Source: Patiria pectinifera (Eukaryota > Echinodermata > Asteroidea > Valvatida > Asterinidae). Taken from it: 64,000 nucleotides of DNA. This document shows positions 1 through 11,573 of the stretch, piece after piece (positions within the stretch are counted from its first letter, which is position 1; each line of letters begins with the position of its first letter). The notes beneath the pieces are model-generated. The model made no database searches. It worked only from the letters and a program-made list of their open reading frames with translations, and was not told the DNA's origin. A program made the position numbers and the translations under genes. The stretch covers positions 14,594,699 through 14,658,698 of the forward strand of contig CM057133.1 of the NCBI GenBank assembly GCA_029964075.1, read 5' to 3'.

Positions 1-28
1 AAAAGCAAATGTTGTACATTCCCTTTAA
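1..28 (+). mobile_element. 3' end of an F-family MITE cut by the window edge
   Basis: GCAAATGTTGTACATTCCCT followed by TTAA matches the terminal repeat of the elements at 29616-30136 and 25738-25816. The rest lies outside the window. Confidence 0.5.
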
Positions 29-1150
29 TTGTCCCAAGCTCAATTACTTTAAATACTAAAAAAAAAAACCTAAAAAGTATAACTCAAGTTGTTGAAAAAA
101 CCCAAGATTTTTCCTCCAATTTGTTTTACGTTGTCAGAGTGTAGTCCAAGTGCCTGTAACTTAAGACTTAATATAAATCACTTTTAGCATTTAGACAACA
201 TATGAAAATAGGCGTGGGTGGGATTACATTAGCTGGTGAAAATAAAAGATTTTTGCACACCAGTTTTCATCGGTTGCTATGTGTTACCATTCAGCACTCC
301 AGACTCAAGAACCATTGAGTTTCAAGAACATAGGTCTGGGAGCTACCGTACATGTAAAGCCAATGTGTAAACAAAAAATCCCGGATGTCCGCACCCGCTT
401 ACACATGTAGTTACATTTTATTGAAAGATGATTCATAGAGTCCAAGTTACCGGTACTTGGATAGTTCAGGGTATGTAGTCAGGGATGATGTCTGTCCCCT
501 CAAGTATTCACATGTCCAATACAAAATATATTACATATGTACATGTAGGTCTTTCAGACCAGTCTAATTAGGGACTGTTCAGAAGGAGGGCAGCTCGGGA
601 GCTACTGATACCTCTTTTCCAATTAATAAACTCAACTGGGGTTCTGATGTGAAGCTACTAACAACACACTCTGAGCTGGAGTAAAATGTCAACCAATGGG
701 TTACATAATATTTGGTCAGACAAACAAACAGACGAACTCTGGAGGGGTCAGCCTGGATCTAGTAGGTCAGTTGAGGCCAAACAACAGATAATGTGGAGCC
801 ACATGTAGGTCGTAAAAAGAAGCCCCGCTGAGCGGAAAGTGGAGCTAGCCAGGTGAATTTTCAGGGCTACCGGTAGAATTGGGGCAGGGCCGGGTGGCTC
901 CCGAGCTAGCTCTAGAGGTGGAGTTCAGTTGTGTTCCAATGACCACAATTCCAATGAAACCTTCCCCCCCCCCCTCCTCCCAACTGAACGACCATCATGT
1001 ATAGATAATCCAAGTCTTGTTGTTACTTTTTCCTCCCACGTTTAGACCACTCTCGTAAAGAACACTGTAAAAGGATCCCACATGATGGAGTGCATTCTAT
1101 TCATTCCCAGAATGAAGTCATTTTTAACCAAACAAAGGAAATAAACTTAC
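29..1150. other. Non-coding stretch, nothing specific seen
   Basis: AT-rich sequence with scattered TACATGTA words, a poly-C run near 966-976 and no open frame with splice sites that I can support. It may be intron or 3' flank of the SUMO-motif gene. Confidence 0.3.
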
Positions 1151-1247
1151 AGAAACAAGGTACAACTCCAGCCATTCGATCTGAGTTTGGACTACACTTG
1201 TTGATCCCAATTCACTGTTAGTGTTACATGTATTAGTGGGCCCTGAA
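1151..1247 (-). CDS. Possible internal exon (weak)
   Basis: A pyrimidine-rich acceptor (CCTCCACCCACAG|T) and a good donor (TTTCT|GTAAGT) bracket 97 nt, open in the frame SGPTNTCNTNSELGSTSVVQ then TQIEWLELYLVS. It enters in phase 2 and leaves in phase 0. It could belong to the SUMO-motif gene, but the phase does not match that gene's first exon directly, so another exon would be needed between. No family is recognised. Confidence 0.2.
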
Positions 1248-2528
1248 CTGTGGGTGGAGGGGGGGGGCAGTTTGTGGTGGGGGCTAGATATGGAAACACT
1301 GTCCATTATCCAATGACAATTAACAGTTTTTTACTGCGATTTGGTCCAGAGCACATGCCTGAGGGGGGCAAATGGTCCATGAAGTGAATCTCAGGTGCCA
1401 TTTGTCTTCTTTGTCTTTTCCCGATGAAGGCCTACGAAATCCATGGACCGTATCACAACTGTTGTATTATACCATTGACAACAGCGAGCAGTGCGTGCTT
1501 TCAAGTTGTTTTGGTGAAGGGCAAAATCCAATACGTACCATAAGTTTGCATCCCAACAATGCAGAAGTCCATCCAAAAATCAAGGATTTTTCTATAGATG
1601 TTTATACACACCCGGTTAAACTTGTTGTATATTGTGCAAGTCCAATGTTTTAGGAGAACTCGACACTCTTTGTAAACACGCAATGTTCTACTTGCGCGTT
1701 GCATGTAGAGTACACTTTCAAAATCCAATCCATCTAATTTCATTATGTTCTACAAACACGCACATGAATTCAAAATGTCTGCGCCCAGGACGGCTTCAAA
1801 GCGTCTCCGCGTGCAGAATGACGAGTTAGCACTCTAGTAATTTAATATAGCTCTATGATAACAACCGAATCTATAACAAAGATACATTTAACAAGGACAA
1901 TGTACACGTACATTGTACATGTTTTTATGACAGGTTAAACACAACTTTTTAAGCGGTTACCAGTGTATACTATAACACAATAGATTTATTGTAAGTCCAT
2001 ACCCACATCGCGTTACAAATTGTTTGCGGTGTCAGTAGAACTTACTAGAAGCATTTGATACCTGTTAATTTCATTGGGCTAGAAATGTAATCCAGTCCAT
2101 ACAAATTAACTGTTTACTTTACAAACAGTGTGTTGCAATTTTTACATACAAAAAATGTACATACCGGTACCTCTGTGTTGTGTGCGTTTAGGGCCCGGCC
2201 GGTGCGACTTGTGCCTGAGAACTGGCAGGAAAGCTTGCCGTTATCAAAGGTTGCATCACAGCGATACCAAGCCTTTATGATCTTTTTGACTTTTGGCACT
2301 ATGCAACAAAACAATTGTTGACTGATGTGATAATGGTACATGGCTGTTTATTTTTAACCCCCTCGGGTGCATAGGACACTAGGTTTCGCCTCTGGTGCTA
2401 TGCGCCCCTCGAGTGTTCAAATAAGGGAATAAATGTGTGATGATGAACAGTTTAGATTTTGGTGTTGGCAATAACCAATTAACAGGTTTGAGTTGGGTGT
2501 CCGCGATAAACACCACGTTAACTAAGGA

Positions 2529-2641
2529 AATAAGTGTGTGCTCGAGAGGTTTTAATCACTCTGTTTAAGACCGCTTAGAGTCTGGGTGCTGGTCTTAAAC
2601 AGAGTGATAGGCCCTAAATACCGACCAAGCACATATTTATT
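2529..2641. repeat. Foldback repeat
   Basis: ATCACTCTGTTTAAGACC and its reverse complement GGTCTTAAACAGAGTGAT form the core stem around an 18-bp loop (about 2573-2590). Outer arms (AAATAAGTGTGTGCTCG... and ...CAAGCACATATTTATT) extend the inverted repeat imperfectly. It is probably a small foldback transposon. A further TTTAAGACCGG copy lies near 3035. Confidence 0.6.
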
Positions 2642-4084
2642 CCCATTCATAAATACCTTTTCGGTAAAAAAAAAATCAAATAATTCGTTCAAAAAATCCC
2701 GATTTTGTTCAACAAGTTCACTTCATGCTTTTTGAAACATCCCTCTAGCAAAATAATGGAGTGTTCAGCTGGCGAGTAAGATGTAAACAACCCTTTTATG
2801 GAGATTGACGCGCATGGCACGTTCTGCGCGATGTCGCGCAGAACGCACCTGGGGCGTTGCGTTTTGAATTTAGAACTATAAAATTCTGACTCGCTGGTAG
2901 TGTTGCGCATGTCTACGTGAGGATTGTGAACGTTCAACCAATAAAACGGTAAGAGGCACTGGATTTTTAGGAGTCCACATTTTATTGTGACACTGGAAAA
3001 GTGTTTAAGACCAGCTAGCCATGTCTTTATCATCCGTTTAAGACCGGCCACGTGACGGGCTCTCGACCAATATGAATAGCTAAACTGTCTGAGGTATTTA
3101 TGAATGCCATATAAATCCAACATCACAGCAGTCAAAAACTGTTAAATAATTAATAACAATTGTCAGTATGTACACGTACCTGCCGGGTACCGCAATCTTC
3201 AACAAACATACCAAGGTAAGGAAGGAAGGAAGAGCAAGGAGGCAGATAAAGAGCCTTCCGTCTCTCAGTGACAATCTGTAGTGAGTAACCCTATTGGCCA
3301 GAATCTAACAGGTTACAGTTTTTAACAGGTCTGTAAACTGGTTTCACTTTCATATTGGTACAATTGACAGGTTAAAATGGCTGCTACATATGCTGTACCA
3401 GTATTAATGGTCAACCTATCTATCAAACCACTTAAACAGGCTTTGGTTGTTATACAGTGTAATCCATAGGGATTTCTGGTAGTTAGACCAGCCTTTTCTG
3501 GTAGTTGATGACCAGCCTGTACAAAAGCTCCCGAGAGAGGTAGGGTTCAGGTTTTTTTCGGCAGTTTCTGATAGCTATTTAGTTGGCCTATAGGAAAGTT
3601 AAGAAAATGGAACAATTTTAAACATAGATTTGAAAGTGAAAGTTTAATAGAATTTATGACTTCATTTCTTTCTAAGAATGAGCTAGACAGCTGTTGCAAG
3701 TCCAGGGTCAGTCTGGGCACCAATACTAGTGCATTAGTGGTCCAGATATCCCAATGAGGTCACGACCCTGGGGACACTGACTCAGGAACAGTGGAATGTC
3801 CAGTTGCCACACTGTGGAATGATTAATGAAAGGTATGTGGGGGGCATAGGGCAAGGAGCCAAGGACCCTCTATTACGGTGGGGGTGTGTAGGGTGGAGGG
3901 AGAATTGATTATTGGGGACAGACGTTTCTCTGACTGATTTCTGTATTGCATTAACAGCTGACACCCCCCCCCCCCATCTATCATTTCTGGGTCCCAACCG
4001 TAGATTTGAGATAAAATGATGCCCATGATGGTACAGGATTCTTAAAGTTGGGCCAGCCTGCAAAGATAGTAGTGGTGAGAGAAA

Positions 4085-4280
4085 TTGGATACTTTAATAT
4101 CCGGTTATCCTATTTTTTTTTCCAAACAGAATAACTGCAATTATCCGATTTCACTTGAACTTCCCATTCGGCTCACTGAAGATTTCAAAATCCAGTTATC
4201 CTCATTTTTTTTCCAAACAGAACACCTTAAGTAGCAGTTATCCAATTTCAGCTGAACTTCCTGTTCAGCTCACAGTCATG
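4085..4280. repeat. Imperfect tandem duplication, ~100 bp unit
   Basis: TCCGGTTATCCT...CCAAACAGAATAAC...GAACTTCC...GGCTCAC is followed by TCCAGTTATCCTC...CCAAACAGAACACC...GAACTTCC...AGCTCAC. Related sequence (CTGGTTATCCTTATTTTTTT) recurs near 22065, so the unit is dispersed. Confidence 0.5.
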
Positions 4281-5211
4281 CCTACAGCAAGTGACCAGTA
4301 AGGTACTGCATGCAATTGCAATGCCCTCCCAATGATTGGGTAGAGTTTGCATGATTGCATGACCATAGGGCCTTTACAAAAACACACTCTAGAGCTACAT
4401 GTATGGGCCTTATTCACGAGTCGGCCATATTGAATTGAAAGTTTAGTAAAATTTTTAATTTTGGAACTTGCGAAGAGAAATGAAAGCAAGTTAAATTCCA
4501 GTCTGCTTCAATGAATAACTTTAAATTTGTAATCAAACATTTCCTAATGTTTAAAGCCATATTTAAAAAATGGCAGTGAAATAAGGCTGCATTGTGCCTG
4601 CATAAATAGTCTGGCGCCATCCCATTCAACAGTTAACAATTAATGAAATACATTCAGGGAACTCGACAAAAATGGCCAACTCGTGAATAAGGCCCATAAT
4701 GATGGCAAATGGTTGGGAACTCTCTGATAGTGATAGGTCACATGGGCAGGCTATTCACACACCAAGCAAACAACTACATGTAGCGTGCCTGTGTTGTTAC
4801 AGTCAGAGACCATGGACGTTTTCCAAAATCGAATAGCGAAAACCAAACTGACTTTTAAAAAAAATCTGGATAAGTCCATAGCTTGGCTATTACAAAGTGT
4901 ACACTAGTACAAATGTATACAACTTACACTGTTCAAACATGCTGCACAGTGCTGTGATTATCAACGGGCAGCATTAAAACCCAGTTCACTGACAACTTGA
5001 ACAGCACCCTCTGTTGACTTGACAATGAACAGAGTAATACAATTGTACAGGTATGAATGAGTTAAACTGATCTCACATGACAATAAATTTCTGGCATATT
5101 TCAAAACTCATAATCACCACCAAGAAAGCAAATTCCAACTGTGCATTTCTTCAATGCAACTTCAACAACTGCAGTCGTAAGATTAGGGAGGGACAAGACC
5201 TACATTAAGAT

Positions 5212-5860
5212 CAATCGTAGGGTACGCAGCAGCAGCATGGGACCCACTAGCCTTTAGTCAAGTCCCACTCGCCTATACCTGGACCATCAGGACACGTAAC
5301 GCACCCCGGATGCTGGCAGGTAAAAAGAATAACACGAGCGGCGGAAAGATTTCCATATACGAAGTTCACTCAACACCCTGTGTACAAACCCTATGAGATT
5401 GGACTGAAAATTCTAAGTGTTTTCTAAGAAAATGCTTGTATTTTCTCACTGCTCAAATTGACTTTGATGACATGAAATTGCTATCATGATATTGCTTGTT
5501 AGTCAATACAGAGGAAAATTAGTGAACTTCGTATACATGGAAATCTTTCCCAATCATCTAACGGTGGTTGTGGTTACCAGCAACAGCACCCCGCCATGGC
5601 GCGCGTGCTGTCTGGCGCCAGACGAAGGCTTAATTACGTTGGTAATTCTGCATTTTCATTGGTCAATTCACAACGGGTAATGCATCATGCATGTCTACCA
5701 AATCGGTAGACAAATGTAAAGAAAAACATAAGCGTTCTCCACGAGATGATAAAGGCCATCGCGACTTCGCCGCTCGTGTTAGTCTTTTTACGTGTCGGCA
5801 TCCGGGGTGCATCACGTGTCCGGGTAAGGGCGTGGGACTTGACCAAAGGGACCCACACAC
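5212..5860. repeat. Large interrupted inverted repeat next to a retrotransposon tail
   Basis: The left arm (5212-5370, with GTAAAAAGAATAACACGAGC, then AAGATTTCCATATACGAAGT) is the reverse complement of a right arm in two pieces: GTGAACTTCGTATA at about 5521 and GCTCGTGTTAGTCTTTTTAC plus following bases at about 5773-5860. About 220 bp separate the two right-arm pieces. Confidence 0.6.
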
Positions 5861-5879
5861 ACAAAGAAACATCAGGAAA

Positions 5880-6251
5880 ATGGAACAGGTCCAGCAAAGC
5901 AGTGCAAGATATGTCACCAGTACCCACGACTGCAGATCAAGTGTAACAGCCTTGGTTAACGAGTTACAATGGCCTTCTCTTTGAAGCAGACGCTGCCAAA
6001 GCCGCTTAGCCATGCTCTACAGAATCAGCTATGATCTGGTAGACATCAGATGGAATCAACATCTCATTGAAGCTTCGTCCAATACCAGAGGTCATGTCTC
6101 TCGCTTTTGGACTCCCTACTACAACTCTCAAGTGTACTCTTCCTCCTTCTTCGCTTGTACCAGCAAGGAATGGAACTCCCTAAAGAAGGATCCTAGTGAC
6201 TTCGCAACACTCGATGCCTTCAATATGGCAGTGAGGGAAGCCATCATCTAG
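5880..6251 (+). pseudogene. Decayed 3' end of a non-LTR retrotransposon ORF2 (CR1/L2-like)
   Basis: The translated tail shows the usual end of CR1-type ORF2 proteins: a VQQSSARYVT segment, then SSVTALVNELQWPSL, an in-frame stop at 5982-5984, then RLAMLYRISYDLVDI, TRGHVSRFWTP and EWNSLKKDPSDFATLDAFN before the final stop at 6251. No reverse transcriptase domain is present, so this is a 5'-truncated dead copy. It lies beside the inverted repeat 5212-5860. Confidence 0.75.
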
Positions 6252-6879
6252 CATGTAGACATCCAACTTTTTAACCGCACTTCACTGTACCGGTATATAT
6301 CATGCACAAGATTTTTGTTTGTCTGCGTACATATTATGACTGCGCGCATCCAACCTACAGTGCGTTTATCTTCATTCATGAAGCCTGAACTATATCGGGA
6401 AGAATAAGAAGAAACTTTGGCCACGACAAAATAACAATTTTCTGAATTGCTGAAGGTAATTACACTTACAGTAGTAAGCAGTGATCAAGAAACAAATGCT
6501 GTTCATGACTTGTACTAGTCTGGTTCTAAACAGAGAAATTAATAGACGTCAAGGAATTCTCAGGTCTAATTAAATACAAATGAACGGTTCAATTAAAAAC
6601 ATAAAAGTTAAGAACCTATTAATATTAAAAAACCAAAAAATGCGCAGCATGGGGGTCGCCGCACGTTTAACCAATTTAGCCACCGAAGCGTTATGATTCG
6701 ACGGGAAGTTGTAAATGATATAGATTCGCAATGTTGTTGTTGCAATGCTATAATGATACATTACAACTGCCGTAACGATAGCCACTACAAACAATTAAAA
6801 ACATTGAAAACTTAATCATGTACTGCAATGCTCATATCAAACTACCAATCATAAACAATATGAATTATCATTTACAAAC
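6252..6879. other. Intron start of the SUMO-motif gene, nothing specific seen
   Basis: AT-rich sequence below the proposed donor at 6879. No exon with good splice sites or repeat structure was found. Confidence 0.3.
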
Positions 6880-7317
6880 CTCTTCAAAATCAGAGTCACT
6901 GTCGTCGGATGACGTCCAATTGACAACTGGTTTTCTCTGCTTGGACATTTTCAATTTTGTGGGCATGTTTGTCTCCTCTAACTCCGGTAAGTACGACGAG
7001 CATGATGAGCAGGAGGAAATGATGTTGATATCATTGTGGTCCTGCCTTTTGGGCGAAAGACTGTCATTGGCATACCCATAGAGACCCATTTTGTCCATTC
7101 CGTTCACACCGCCGGGGCAAGCGGCGAATCCCCCGTCACTTGGCCGTGTGACACCGCTCCCATCATCGCCGACGACCCGCTCATCACAATCTCGGTGTTT
7201 AAGGTTTGGCTCTTCGGGGTTCACGATGACCACGTCGTCGGTCGTCAGATCGATGATCTCTACTTCGGAGTCCGATATGAGAATAACATCTGTATCACGG
7301 TTTGATTCATGGTGCAT
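6880..7317 (-). CDS. First coding exon of a second gene: protein with SUMO-interacting motifs
   Basis: ATG at 7317-7315, 146 codons, ending GAAGAG|GTTTGT (phase 0). The start MHHESNRDTDVILISDSE is followed by VEIIDLTTDDVVIVNPEE. VILISDSE, EIIDLT and VVIV are three hydrophobic cores flanked by acidic residues, typical SUMO-interacting motifs. A similar cluster (VDLT...VVIVDE) begins the SUMO-targeted ubiquitin ligase RNF4, but no RING exon is visible here, so identity is open. The exon end is acidic and serine-rich (SSDDSDSDFEE), a casein-kinase-2-like context. The gene must continue to lower coordinates, possibly beyond the window. It points the same way as the giant gene. Confidence 0.65.
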
Positions 7318-7620
7318 TTTTGGTGATATTTGTGGACCAAATTCCAGTCCAAAGATTTCTCATCTCAGTCGACATCTTCAACGTTGACGCAATCGCATGC
7401 ATGCTTACCTCGTTCGTACCCAGGGCCTACTTTATTTCCAACATGATTTCCAATTAGTGGTGGGAGCGTACTGCTCGACATACTGAAAACGAAGTTGCAA
7501 GTATGCAAGCGCGCGTCGCATTCTGACCGATTGGAGGCGCACTTTTTCGATACAAGTCCGTGGCACGTGGGGTGCGCCATTAACGTAGGTCAATGGGTGG
7601 GACAGTCAAAAGCCACGATG
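7318..7620 (-). promoter_or_regulatory. 5' UTR and likely promoter region of the SUMO-motif gene
   Basis: The 300 bp above the ATG at 7317 are richer in CpG than their surroundings (for example GCGCGCGTCGC near 7510). An inverted CCAAT box lies at 7530-7534 on the minus strand. No TATA box is obvious. The assignment rests on position and base composition only. Confidence 0.35.
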
Positions 7621-7977
7621 GGATTAATATGCCGGATGACTGCAAAGTCAGAGATTTGAGGCCTTTTACAAAAAACGTGATGCACATACATCAGACAGAA
7701 AGTCTGACAGACAGCATTGGATCTTATAATAACGCTAAACGATCACCAACCAGCCAAACTCCAACATTTTAACACCAGTAGGGTTTGTTGGAATCTCTTA
7801 GGATCAGCACTAGTAAACTGACTGTGCTTATACCACAAATAAACAGATTCCAAAAATATGGTGTTTGGGATTTGCAAGGATGAGGAAGGTTCTTAGTAAA
7901 TCACTCCAGGGAGTTAGGGTTTTAATAAAGGAATCCCAACATCAACAAATCAGGACCAACTGGTGCGGGATGCGAGC

Positions 7978-8053
7978 TGGCAACTTTACACATTAAAAAT
8001 AGCCGGTTCAGTGATGTTCACTGAACCGGCTATATTTATTGTGTAAAGTTGCC
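7978..8053. repeat. Near-perfect 76-bp hairpin
   Basis: TGGCAACTTTACACATTAAA ... AGCCGGTTCAGTGA is followed, with almost no loop, by TCACTGAACCGGCT ... TGTGTAAAGTTGCCA. The arms differ at only a couple of positions in the AT-rich middle. It could be a very short foldback MITE or a structured RNA precursor. Confidence 0.7.
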
Positions 8054-8335
8054 AGATCGAGACTGGCATGCCCATGGCGGAAGTGTGAAAAGAGCAAATT
8101 GTGTGAACTATTCATGTGACTGTATTCATGGGGGGGGAATGATGTACTAGGTTTTTACAGATTGTTATAACTGTAAAAGAACTTGTTCTTCTTCCATTTC
8201 AAACTGTTTTGCTCCAAAATAGCTGATTGAAAAGGACACTAACTGCCGGGTCAAGTTGGCAAAGCATGGTGGGAAGATGTGCGAGGTGGAGCTTCATTAC
8301 TCCAGTGATTAAGGGCACACAAAGCTACAATCTGA

Positions 8336-8444
8336 AAACCCCCTTGGGGAAACCATTGTGCAGGCTATTGTGCAAAGAAACTGCCTGATGACTAATTATC
8401 CCAACAATAGCTGGCACAATACTTTCATCATGAAAGGGGGCCTT
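8336..8444. mobile_element. Small H-family MITE
   Basis: It begins AACCCCCTTGGGGAAACCAT and ends AAAGGGGGCCTT, with GAAACCATTGTGCAGGCTAT inside. It shares the inner block and ends with the copy at 54458-54699. Confidence 0.5.
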
Positions 8445-9991
8445 CGTGATAACATTGTTAACGTGGCTGGGTTTTCTTTTTGATAATACAAGATATTTTC
8501 GGAGCAAAAAAATCACGAAGACCATCTCTTTTTTATTCTTCAGTTTTCTTGTATTTATTTTTTATTTATTTATTTGTTTTTGTTACTTCTCCGTTGTAGT
8601 AAAGTTGCAGTAAATTATAATAATCATTTCGGCATCTTCGCGATATTTATAGGATCAATCAAAAGGACTTTAAGGCAAATGTAACCCGAAAAAATATCAA
8701 TACATGGACAAAATACAAAATCAGGAAAATATTTGTAAGCATCTTTCTTCTTTCTATACTTATTAAAATTACTTTTTACATGCAATAAAGCACGTCCATT
8801 TCACATGCCATCTGTACACAATCCTGAAGACACACATGCCACAAAAGAAAAATGAAACCAATGTATATAAACCTATTAAATCAATCACAAAATTTACATA
8901 TAAATATCTCTAGCTATAACACAATTGTAGGTATATGCACTCCATATATAAAGTTTATGCTACACATGATTTGACAGTATATTTTCTGGAGGGAATACAT
9001 AACTTAGAATGTTAAAATAAAATTCTGTCGCTGATAAACTTTCAGTAAATTTCTGTATTGCTGATCATGGACGGACAGTACTTAAAATTGGCAAATAAAT
9101 CAATTCTTTTTCTTTCTTTCTTTTCTGGCAACTGGTTACATTTAAACATTATTTTGCACCCTGTTGGCCAAACAAATAGACGTTGTTGGGGAAATCTTTT
9201 AAAGTAAGAATTACATTGATATCTACAAATTTAACAAGTTTAATTTCATCTATTGCTCATATTGGAAAAAATAAAGTACACGTATCCAGATACGCCACTT
9301 CTTTGGTTGTGTACAAAGTCTATGGAGAGTCAAATGCATTTTCAAAGCATTTTCTAACAAAATTGGAAATGTTTCTCAGTCCCAGATTCAGGTCTTTTCA
9401 ACATTTTTGCAATGACTGACCTTCACTGAGATAAAATATGCAAAAAAAGTGGCGTCAGGATGCAACATTGTTCCCCTCTTATTAAGCAGGACCCAAAGAA
9501 GCCAGCCTAGCAAAAGACCTTTATCATGCTGCCACCATTTCAGTCATGTTCCCTGTATCCAATATTGGTACTAAATGATGTTTTTGTGCAAAAGGGAACC
9601 AGACTATTTTTCCTTCCAGCCTCGCTTTGGTAACGTTGATTTGAATGGGGAAAAAAATATCAAGATGGCCACATGGTAATGGTCTATTGTCCTCTAACTG
9701 ACTGAGTCACTGTTTGGTTAACCGACTGACTGACTGACTAAGTCATTGACTACAAATAATGTCCTAAACTCAGACTTTCTGGTCAAGCTGGACTAGCCAA
9801 GTTAGTCTTGTTTCATTGCACCAGTGTGCACGCAGCTGATCATACAAATTTCTGTCTTTGATTTTTTTAATAGAGTATAAATAACGCAATGTGATGGTAA
9901 AAGAAATTGGCTTAAAAAAAACCCTTACAATTTGTGAACCTTTTACTTCTGTGTCTTCTTTCTGTAGTTTTTTTCAGGCGATGAGAACCTA

Positions 9992-10445
9992 CAGGGTGAG
10001 TCAAAAAGAAGTTGCCCGGGATTGGTGATGTTTTTCAAAACAAACAAATGACACTCAAAAGTTCAGTAAAGCATATACTTAACAAGCACTTTCTCCTGCT
10101 TATTAAAAAAAAAGAATGAAACAAATTGATCATTCCTAAGAGGAGTTATGTCCATTTGAATAAAGGTACTTATTTTGCAAGCTGTCCACGGAATACTTGA
10201 ACAAACAAATGTAAAGTAAGCATTTTAGCTGTGTACATTAACATTCCATGGACAGCTACAAACATGAGTGCTTTCAGTAAAACAGGCATAACTTCTCTTA
10301 GGAATGATCAATTTGTTTCATTCTTTTTTTCAGATAAGCAAAAAAGAATGCTTGTTTAATATGTGCTTCACTGGGGTTTTGAGTGTCGTTTGTTTGTTTT
10401 GAAAAACATCACCAATCCCGGTCAACTTCTTTTTGACTCACCCTG
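9992..10445. mobile_element. Foldback MITE, CAGGGTG family copy 1
   Basis: The element starts CAGGGTGAGTCAAAAAGAAG and ends with its reverse complement, CTTCTTTTTGACTCACCCTG. TA flanks both sides, as in Tc1/mariner-type insertion. The arms pair over most of the 454 bp (for example GGAATGATCAATTTGTTTCA against TGAAACAAATTGATCATTCC). No transposase is present. Confidence 0.8.
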
Positions 10446-10915
10446 TATTTATAAGAAGAAACATACACTACGCACGGCCCAGTCTAATCTTTGAATCCTA
10501 CCTCAAAAGACCCCTTAAAAATCCGGGAATAAAAGGAACCAAATAAAACAGTTCTTAAATTCCTTTTTTTTCCTCTTGTATTTACCACTGGTTTCAGAGA
10601 TACAAGGCACCATTCAATGAAGATCTGTGCATAGCTTAGCACTGTTCTGTGTAATTGAACAAAAATCATAGCAAAAAATATCAAAACACTTTTACAAATG
10701 ATAGTTTAATGTGCTGTGCACCACATAAAAAATACAACCTTCCACTTAAAGGCACTTTCTCAGTTGCAATAATACAGCTCGTTGAGCTTTGATACAATGT
10801 TAATATTCTTTTTGTCAAAAGTTGATCGAGGAATCAAATTTAATAGAAAAACAGGCCAAAAACGTAAAGACTGTAATTGTGCATTTTTCATTTCCCTCAT
10901 GGATTTAGTAGTTGT

Positions 10916-11097
10916 ATCTCGTTAATACAAACACAGTTAATACAAATTCTGGTTATAGCAAACATAAAGCCTTGGTCTCGACTGTGCATTTATGAGCACA
11001 ATGAATGGGACCAGCACTCCACTTAATACAAAGTTCGGATATAACAAACACTTTGGTTAGGTCCGGCTGAGTTTGTATTAACGAGAGTCGAGTGTAT
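10916..11097. mobile_element. Pogo/Tigger-like MITE
   Basis: CTCGTTAATACAAAC near 10918 and GTTTGTATTAACGAG near 11071 are perfect inverted repeats close to the two ends. The right end continues AGTCGAGTGTA, a terminus typical of pogo-like elements. It is about 180 bp and non-coding. Confidence 0.6.
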
Positions 11098-11212
11098 TAT
11101 TTACAGTTTTTTTTCTCTCCAACATTCTGAATGCAGCACAAAGGCCTACACCGAACACTTCTTGGAAGAAATTCAATTGATTTTTTTACTTTTTCCTCGA
11201 TGACAATGACAA

Positions 11213-11310
11213 GGATTGACCCCATTTGTCCCTGCACTGCCTGAAACCACCCAGCCTGTTACTCCCTGTACTGCCCCAAACCGCCCCAGCACCCTGTACT
11301 TTTACGGCTC
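11213..11310 (+). repeat. Dispersed repeat, copy 1
   Basis: CAGCCTGTTACTCCCTGTAC then TGCCCCAAACCGCC and CTCATTGAGGGAAT recur near 21885-21968 in the same orientation. It is too short to classify. Confidence 0.5.
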
Positions 11311-11393
11311 ATTGAGGGAATAACTACATTGTCATACAATGTAACACAGGTGCTAATGGTTACAAACAAATGCTCTCAGTTTTTCTTGCAACT

Positions 11394-11573
11394 CTAAATT
11401 CTGGACTGATTTGAGGAGCCATGTCGCTTGTGATCCTCCCTGCTCTTGCTGGGTGTCTTGCTGGGTGTCTTGGTGGGGGTCCGGCTGTGCTCTCTGCTCC
11501 CTCGTCTGTCCCCGTCTCTGTGACCGTGTGTGTCACCAATGCCGTTCCTGTGAGACTTTTTGTGGCCGTGTTT
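11394..11573 (-). CDS. Exon 27, residues 4326-4384: basic C-terminal tail and stop
   Basis: Acceptor TATTTTTTAG|AAA continues in phase 0 from exon 26. The tail is KHGHKKSHRNGIGDTHGHRD, then a Ser/Thr/Pro/Lys stretch with the repeat TKTPSKTPSK, ending SSNQSRI and TAG at 11396-11394. It is unstructured, basic and His-rich. A different frame is open for longer here but would break the phase with exon 26. Confidence 0.82.
   Translation of the reverse strand, partial: KHGHKKSHRNGIGDTHGHRDGDRRGSREHSRTPTKTPSKTPSKSREDHKRHGSSNQSRI

Larger units (their letters stand above)
7621..11393. other. Intergenic region and 3' UTR of the giant gene
   Basis: There is no convincing coding sequence. It holds a perfect hairpin (7978-8053), a small MITE (8336-8444), a CAGGGTG foldback (9992-10445), a pogo-like MITE (10916-11097) and a dispersed repeat (11213-11310). 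The 3' UTR of the giant gene should start at 11393. ATTAAA signals on the minus strand at about 10845 and 10710 are candidate poly(A) signals, and the first AATAAA is only near 8531. Confidence 0.5.

Noticed and set aside
2689..3135. 148-codon minus-strand open frame
   Set aside because: It overlaps repeat-like sequence near the TTTAAGACC foldback and has no domain, splice or composition support.
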